From the NCBI GenBank assembly GCA_019637695.1, contig JAHBVG010000004.1:62001-126000 (forward strand): 64,000 nucleotides of DNA, given 5' to 3'. Every line of letters starts with the position of its first letter. The stretch's first letter is position 1. The notes under the pieces are model-generated. The model searched no databases. It had not been told where the DNA came from and saw only the letters and a list, made by a program, of their open reading frames with translations. A program made the translations under genes and the position numbers. Source of the DNA: Caldilineaceae bacterium. Lineage in GTDB: Bacteria > Chloroflexota > Anaerolineae > Caldilineales > Caldilineaceae. Shown here piece after piece: positions 59,743 through 64,000 of the stretch.

Positions 59743-60834
59743 CTACTTTCGATCCTCGTTCAACAACCAACTCACCAGCGCATGGATCTCTGCCTCGCTC
59801 ATTTCCTCAGCGTAGGTGAGCGGCATGAGATTGGCCTCGTACCCTTCTACTTCATAAGCCTTTGGATCGACAATGCTGTGGTAGACATAACTTTCTGCGT
59901 CCTGGCCGGGGACACGGGAGGCAGCGGTCTGGCGCAAACCTGCCAGGCTAGGCGCGATCAAATTGTTGAGCAGCATTCCATCCTGAGGCTCGTCCAGATA
60001 ATGACAGTCGATACAGCCCATGCTGATGTAAAGTTCCGCCGGTGGACGAATTGCTTCTGCGGTCGATGCGCCATCCTCGACGCGATTGGGAGCGGCGGTG
60101 CTGGCGATCCTCTGATCGCCCAACCAGGCGAGTACACGGATGCGCCACATGAAGACAGCGCGGGATGCCTCAAGCGGTTCGGCGCCTCGCGCCATATCGC
60201 GTGCCAATTGCAGCCCGCCCGAGAGCAATTCTCCTTGTAAACCGGCGCGCTGGGCGCTATTCAGCGCAGCGGATAAATAGTTGCCGGCCAGGTAGGCCCG
60301 TGTCTGCACTTCTTCCGCCGACATAGAATCATTGACGAACCAGAGCAGCAGGTTCGCCACCTGTGTCGTGTAACGAATTTCAAAGACACTCTGGGCCATG
60401 GCTCCATAGCGCTCACCCACGTTGAACGCCAGATCGCGCGCCAGGGCTTCAGCCGCATCATAGGGATCGACTGCGATCAGCGCCTCGGCGTCAAGGATCA
60501 GATCGAGATCGGCGGCGCTCTGCACCGCAAGCACCATCACCTCTCGCAACACCGGATCATCAACAGGGGTCTCGGTCAACCGCATGGCGCGCCAGTGACC
60601 GATCCAATAGCTGAGGGTGTCAAGCTCTTCCTCCACAGCAGCGGGTAGCGCTTCCTCTGCATCCACAGCAGGGATCTCCGTTGCCGTTGGGGAGGGCGCC
60701 GGGCTGGGGACGCTGGTTGCCAGGTCGACATCTGACGCCGTGATCAGCGGCTGCATTGCCAGAGGGCTGATACATCCAGCCGAAGAGATCACCAGGCAGA
60801 GAAGGGTAATTGTACGGATAACAACGTTTCGCAT
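59743..60834 (-). CDS. Cytochrome c-like lipoprotein
   Basis: A 363-residue exported protein from the ATG at 60834 (AAAGGAC upstream); earlier codons to 61014 are rejected. The signal peptide has a lipobox SSAGC with Cys21 as acylation site, then a Pro/Ser/Thr linker (SVPSPAPSPTATE). A large helical domain (about 60-260) has no recognised family. A C-terminal cytochrome c domain has one heme motif CIDCH (274-278), and NLMPLTYAEEMSEAEIHALVSWL supplies the Met ligand and closing helix. Likely an electron carrier held on the outer face of the membrane. Confidence 0.87.
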   Translation of the reverse strand: MRNVVIRTITLLCLVISSAGCISPLAMQPLITASDVDLATSVPSPAPSPTATEIPAVDAEEALPAAVEEELDTLSYWIGHWRAMRLTETPVDDPVLREVMVLAVQSAADLDLILDAEALIAVDPYDAAEALARDLAFNVGERYGAMAQSVFEIRYTTQVANLLLWFVNDSMSAEEVQTRAYLAGNYLSAALNSAQRAGLQGELLSGGLQLARDMARGAEPLEASRAVFMWRIRVLAWLGDQRIASTAAPNRVEDGASTAEAIRPPAELYISMGCIDCHYLDEPQDGMLLNNLIAPSLAGLRQTAASRVPGQDAESYVYHSIVDPKAYEVEGYEANLMPLTYAEEMSEAEIHALVSWLLNEDRK

Positions 60835-61237
60835 GAGTCCTTTTTCCACAAAGAAAGTAACTGTACAGGTCACGTAGGGGCATGCGTGAGGCGGAAGTAA
60901 CCATCGCCAATCAATCGGTCCACAAGTTTGTAGTATTCCATAAAATGAAGATGACTGCACAAATGAGGATGCTTCACCATACTTGACCCTGCATGATGTG
61001 GAGAGGGATCTCATCTATTCCTCGTAGGCGCTATCCACGAATCCCTGATGTAGCGAACTCTCCGCACGCTTATACTGTTTTCAGCAAAGGCAGCGACAAC
61101 TCAGTGAAACGTCAGGTACGGTCACACGAGGCGGCGAGTATGCTCGCGAGGACGACATGCTGGCTGTTTACGTCAACTGTCTGCGTTAAGGAAACCATTC
61201 AACAGAAGGTGCAGAGGCACATAAAGGAGAAGGAGCC
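60835..61237. other. 403-bp divergent intergenic region
   Basis: This separates the cytochrome gene (minus) and the 72-aa gene (plus) and should hold both promoters. TATACT near 61070 is a possible -10 for the plus strand but no clear -35 fits. No repeats, hairpins or credible small genes are seen. GC is lower than in the coding regions. Confidence 0.4.
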
Positions 61238-61456
61238 ATGCTTCCGGTGAATCACAATCTAGTGGAAATCGCAAGGCAGCAACAGCAGGAATTCCTGCGT
61301 GCTGCCCAGAAAGAACAACTCGCCCGTCAACTGGACAAGCGGCCAGCACGCCATCAAGCCATGATGGTCAAACTCGGTACAATGCTGGTCTCTGTGGGTC
61401 GCCGTCTACAAGCGCCCGCCGCTCAGACTCAGCCCTGTGTAGAGCAGGCAAGCTGA
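61238..61456 (+). CDS. 72-aa protein of unknown function
   Basis: A 72-residue protein: a Gln/Arg/Glu/Ala-rich helix (about 8-40: EIARQQQQEFLRAAQKEQ), then an amphipathic segment VKLGTMLVSVGRRLQA (about 45-60) and a polar tail. The LGxxLxxxGxxL segment matches that of the 61-aa protein at 16871 (RLGDLLIAAGEQLK). AAGGAGAAGGAG precedes the ATG and a strong terminator follows the stop. The two small genes look like members of one unannotated family; function unknown. Confidence 0.75.
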   Translation: MLPVNHNLVEIARQQQQEFLRAAQKEQLARQLDKRPARHQAMMVKLGTMLVSVGRRLQAPAAQTQPCVEQAS

Positions 61457-61505
61457 AGCACACCCAGGGAGACGGAACAGCAACCATCATGAAAATAATC
61501 TTTCC

Positions 61506-61553
61506 ACACAAACAATAAACCCCAGGCCAGCGCCTGGGGTTTATTGTTTGTGT
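61506..61553. terminator. Rho-independent terminator
   Basis: A perfect 22-bp stem (61506-61527 with 61532-61553) and a CAGC loop. It follows the 72-aa gene. Confidence 0.9.
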
Positions 61554-61630
61554 AAATGTAACTTTTACTTTACTCGTGATAAGATCCCCGCATAAGGATA
61601 TCCTCTTTCGCCATCCTCTGCGAGGTGATC

Positions 61631-63178
61631 ATGCTACTGTTGACCGGCGCCGATAGTCTGCTGGCGCGTTCGTTCCTCTCTACTTTACCCGCCGATCAAA
61701 CTGTGCGCGGCGTAGATCGGGCCTTCCACGCGCCGCTGCCCGAAACTGCCGAAATTTACACCGGGGATCTACGCCATCAAGCCTTCGTTGACGCCATTCT
61801 TGAAGATGTGGACGCTGTGCTGCATCTGGCCCCCATCGCCGCCCGATTGGACAACGAGACCGATACACTGGATCACGCCACGCGCGGCACATACCAACTG
61901 GTCAAGTCAGCGGGGGAACGGGGAGCGAAGATCGTGTTGGGCAGCTCGCTCGATCTCTTCGCCACCCTTTGGGATCGTTATCTCGTAGACGAATCATGGC
62001 GGCCGCGACCACAGGCCCAACTCGATCAACTTTGCGCCTATTTGGCGGAGATAGCGACTCGCGAAGTCGTGCGCGTGACGGGCACACCGGCGATTGCCCT
62101 CCGCTTCGGCGCAATTGTGGACAACGCAACTGCGTCCGCTCGACCTTATGATCCGCGCTGGCTGCATGTGGATGACGCGGTGAGCGCGATCCGTCGTGCG
62201 CTGGCGGCGGAGTTCAGCGGCTGGCGCATCTTTCATATTTCGGCGAAAGGAGATCGCGTCGCCGTCCCCGTAACCCGCGCCGCCGATGAACCGCTGCGCT
62301 ACGATCCGCTCCACGATTTCGCGGATCGATGGCCTACACAGCCTGCTCCAGCGGAGAGGGCTGATCCTGAGCCGATTCCCACCCGCCCCATCCGCAACGT
62401 TGTTGTCTTCGGCGCGGGTGGTCCGCTGGGCGCGGCGGTGGCCGAAGTGCTATCGCCCCATTACACCTTGCGCCTCACCGATCTCAAACCCGTTGAGGAA
62501 TTGACGCACGCCAAGCCGCAGTCGGAGGGCGCGCCGCTGCCGACGATCCCCCAGCCGCCGCACGAATGGCGCTGTGTGGATGTGCGCGACGCCGCCCAGG
62601 TGATCGACGCCTGCGCAGGGATGGATGCCATCGTCAACCTGAGCGTCGTCCGCCATGACCCCGCCGACGCCTTCCGCGTCAACACGCTGGGCGCTTTCCA
62701 TGTGATGCAGGCCGCCGTGGTGCAGCGCATCCATCGCGTCGTCCACACCGGTCCTTTTATGTTGGGCGACCGCGGCGCCGGCGGCTACGATTGGGACGAG
62801 TATATAGTGGACGATGTGCCGCCGCGCCCCGGCATAGGCTGGGTCTATATCCCCAGCAAGCTGTTGGGCCAGGAGATCTGCCGTGTCTTTGCCGATCATT
62901 ACGGGTTGAGCGTGCCGACCCTTACCTTTTGCGCTTTCCGTAACCCGGCAGTGCCGAGCCGCTACGTCCACCCGCTCAGCGTGTCGTGGGAGGACGCGGC
63001 GCACGCCGTCCATTGCGCGCTGAGGGTAGAAACGCTGCCGACACCCTACGACTATTTCCACATCGGCGCGGATCTGCCCCACGGCGTCTTCCCCAACCAG
63101 AAGGCGAAGACGATCCTCGGCTGGCAGCCCCACGACCGCTTTGAGGAACTTTACGCGCGAGCAGAAAAGAGGGATTAG
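61631..63178 (+). CDS. Double Rossmann-fold NAD-dependent epimerase/dehydratase-like protein
   Basis: A 515-residue protein of two tandem extended-SDR units. Unit one (about 1-245) opens LLLTGADSLLARSFL, lacks the full TGxxGxxG loop and has no YxxxK, so it is probably not catalytic. Unit two (about 255-515) opens NVVVFGAGGPLGAAVAEVL, has DAIVNLSVVRHDP and the catalytic-type pair YIPSK. The two halves may have arisen by duplication and fusion. Start choice: ATG at 61631 with GAGG just upstream; a GTG at 61625 is possible. It lies ahead of the URO-D-family gene, and the spacer holds a heptad array and a small CCGACC/GGTCGG palindrome. Confidence 0.85.
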   Translation: MLLLTGADSLLARSFLSTLPADQTVRGVDRAFHAPLPETAEIYTGDLRHQAFVDAILEDVDAVLHLAPIAARLDNETDTLDHATRGTYQLVKSAGERGAKIVLGSSLDLFATLWDRYLVDESWRPRPQAQLDQLCAYLAEIATREVVRVTGTPAIALRFGAIVDNATASARPYDPRWLHVDDAVSAIRRALAAEFSGWRIFHISAKGDRVAVPVTRAADEPLRYDPLHDFADRWPTQPAPAERADPEPIPTRPIRNVVVFGAGGPLGAAVAEVLSPHYTLRLTDLKPVEELTHAKPQSEGAPLPTIPQPPHEWRCVDVRDAAQVIDACAGMDAIVNLSVVRHDPADAFRVNTLGAFHVMQAAVVQRIHRVVHTGPFMLGDRGAGGYDWDEYIVDDVPPRPGIGWVYIPSKLLGQEICRVFADHYGLSVPTLTFCAFRNPAVPSRYVHPLSVSWEDAAHAVHCALRVETLPTPYDYFHIGADLPHGVFPNQKAKTILGWQPHDRFEELYARAEKRD

Positions 63179-63270
63179 GGACTGGGGACCCGACCGCTGT
63201 GGTCGGCGGGGACTGGGATCGCATTGTCACTCATTCACCTGCAAACTTGTCATCCCCAAGGAGGTATGCC

Positions 63271-64000
63271 ATGAACCCACGAGAACGAGTGTTGGCCGCC
63301 CTGCGCCGGCAGATCCCCGACCGGGTGCCGTGGATCGAGGGCGGTGTGGATCTGCCCATGCAGCGCCGATTGATGGGCCGCGACGATTATCTGCCCGAAG
63401 ATCTGGCCGAGACGCTGGGGCTGGACAATCTGATCGCCGAGTTTCTGCCGCCCATCTTTGCCGAGGTGGAAATCCACGACGATGTGCCTTTCATCGGCGC
63501 GCCTTTGCTGCGATCTCGCGCCGATTTGGACGCAATGCGCTTCCCCGATCCTGAGGACCCGGCGCTCTACCGCGCTGCCGAGGATCTCGTCCGCCGCAAC
63601 GATGGACGCTACGCCGTCGCCGCCAAGATGCGTCTGGGCGCGTCGCCCATGCTCCTCAGCCTGGGCCTGGAAGGCTTCTCCTATGCCCTGGCCGACGACC
63701 CCGGCTTCGTGGGTTCCGTGCTGGGCCGCTACGCCGATTGGTCCATCGCCGTGATCCGCCATCTGCGCGAGGTGGGCGTCGACTACGTGTGGACCTTCGA
63801 CGACATGGCCTACAAGGCTGGCCCGATGTTTTCGCCGCGGACGCTGCGTACCGTCTTCATGCCCCATCTACGCCGGGTGGCGGATGCCATCAAGGGCGAG
63901 GGCTTCCCGTGGATCTTCCATTCGGACGGCAACCTCATGCCCATCCTCGACGATCTGCTGAGTCTGGGCATGGATGGTCTGCATCCCATTGAGCCAGGGG
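63271..64000 (+). CDS. Uroporphyrinogen decarboxylase (URO-D) family protein, 3' end beyond the window
   Basis: The first 243 codons of a URO-D-superfamily gene; the stop lies outside the window. The N-terminus MNPRERVLAALRRQIPDRVPW has the family's RVLAALRREKPDRVP-type start. YVWTFDDMAYKAGPMFSP and FPWIFHSDGN are the metal- or cofactor-binding loops of the methyltransferase branch (MtaA/CmuA-like), which transfers methyl groups to or from corrinoids. It is not a convincing heme-pathway enzyme, as the normal HemE signatures are absent. AAGGAGG precedes the ATG. Probably linked to catabolism of methylated compounds or sugars. Confidence 0.85.
   Translation, partial: MNPRERVLAALRRQIPDRVPWIEGGVDLPMQRRLMGRDDYLPEDLAETLGLDNLIAEFLPPIFAEVEIHDDVPFIGAPLLRSRADLDAMRFPDPEDPALYRAAEDLVRRNDGRYAVAAKMRLGASPMLLSLGLEGFSYALADDPGFVGSVLGRYADWSIAVIRHLREVGVDYVWTFDDMAYKAGPMFSPRTLRTVFMPHLRRVADAIKGEGFPWIFHSDGNLMPILDDLLSLGMDGLHPIEPG

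Overview
The window looks like a chromosomal segment of a Chloroflexota bacterium, probably of the Caldilineae/Anaerolineae type. This is an inference from gene content and style: a cobalamin-dependent ribonucleotide reductase with its own NrdR, a dcw cluster carrying two extra CvpA-like membrane genes, a DUF4058 gene, PA14/golvesin surface proteins, many Gfo/Idh, xylose-isomerase-like and CehA genes, moderately high GC, and intergenic spacers filled with degenerate 7-bp repeats. No rRNA, tRNA, CRISPR array or intact transposase was seen.

Layout. 1-7.2 kb: an aminotransferase, a small conserved protein, an M20 dipeptidase, a TIM-barrel sugar isomerase, a membrane protein, a secreted PA14-PA14-golvesin protein and an SDR dehydrogenase. 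7.3-13.5 kb (minus strand): an SRPBCC protein, a sugar-catabolism block (isomerase, Gfo/Idh dehydrogenase, Ldh_2 dehydrogenase) and an MFS exporter. 13.8-17.1 kb (plus): a methyltransferase, an amylosucrase and a 61-aa protein. 17.3-42.5 kb (minus): one long division and growth region. In transcription order it is mraZ-rsmH-ftsL-ftsI-murF-mraY-murD-ftsW-murG-two membrane proteins-murC-[kinase-hicB-hicA]-murB-ddl-ftsQ-ftsA-ftsZ, a terminator, then a separate nrdR-nrdJ unit. An MraZ-type operator (three TGGGA repeats with a 10-bp period) precedes mraZ and a pair of NrdR boxes precedes nrdR. murE is absent from the cluster.

42.8-49.5 kb: a DUF4058 gene, a PL22-like lyase, a CehA-type PHP metallohydrolase, an RraA-type aldolase and a membrane protein. 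49.5-53.7 kb: a CHAT-domain protease gene overlaps by 4 nt a 928-aa glycosidase-like/O-antigen-ligase-like membrane protein whose reading frame runs through two arrays of heptad repeats. 54-59.6 kb: clpC, two small C-terminally anchored membrane proteins and two DUF2382 stress-type proteins. 59.7-64 kb: a cytochrome c lipoprotein, a 72-aa protein resembling the 61-aa one, a double-Rossmann SDR protein and the start of a URO-D-family gene cut by the window end.

The most unusual points are: the 444-aa intein in NrdJ; the 167-nt dual-coding ftsW/murG overlap, which coincides with a MurG-specific insertion; the hicBA-kinase cassette inside an essential operon; the heptad repeats, which are everywhere between genes and also in-frame inside one gene; and at least two families of palindromic elements. 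All function calls come from reading motifs by eye; no database search was run.
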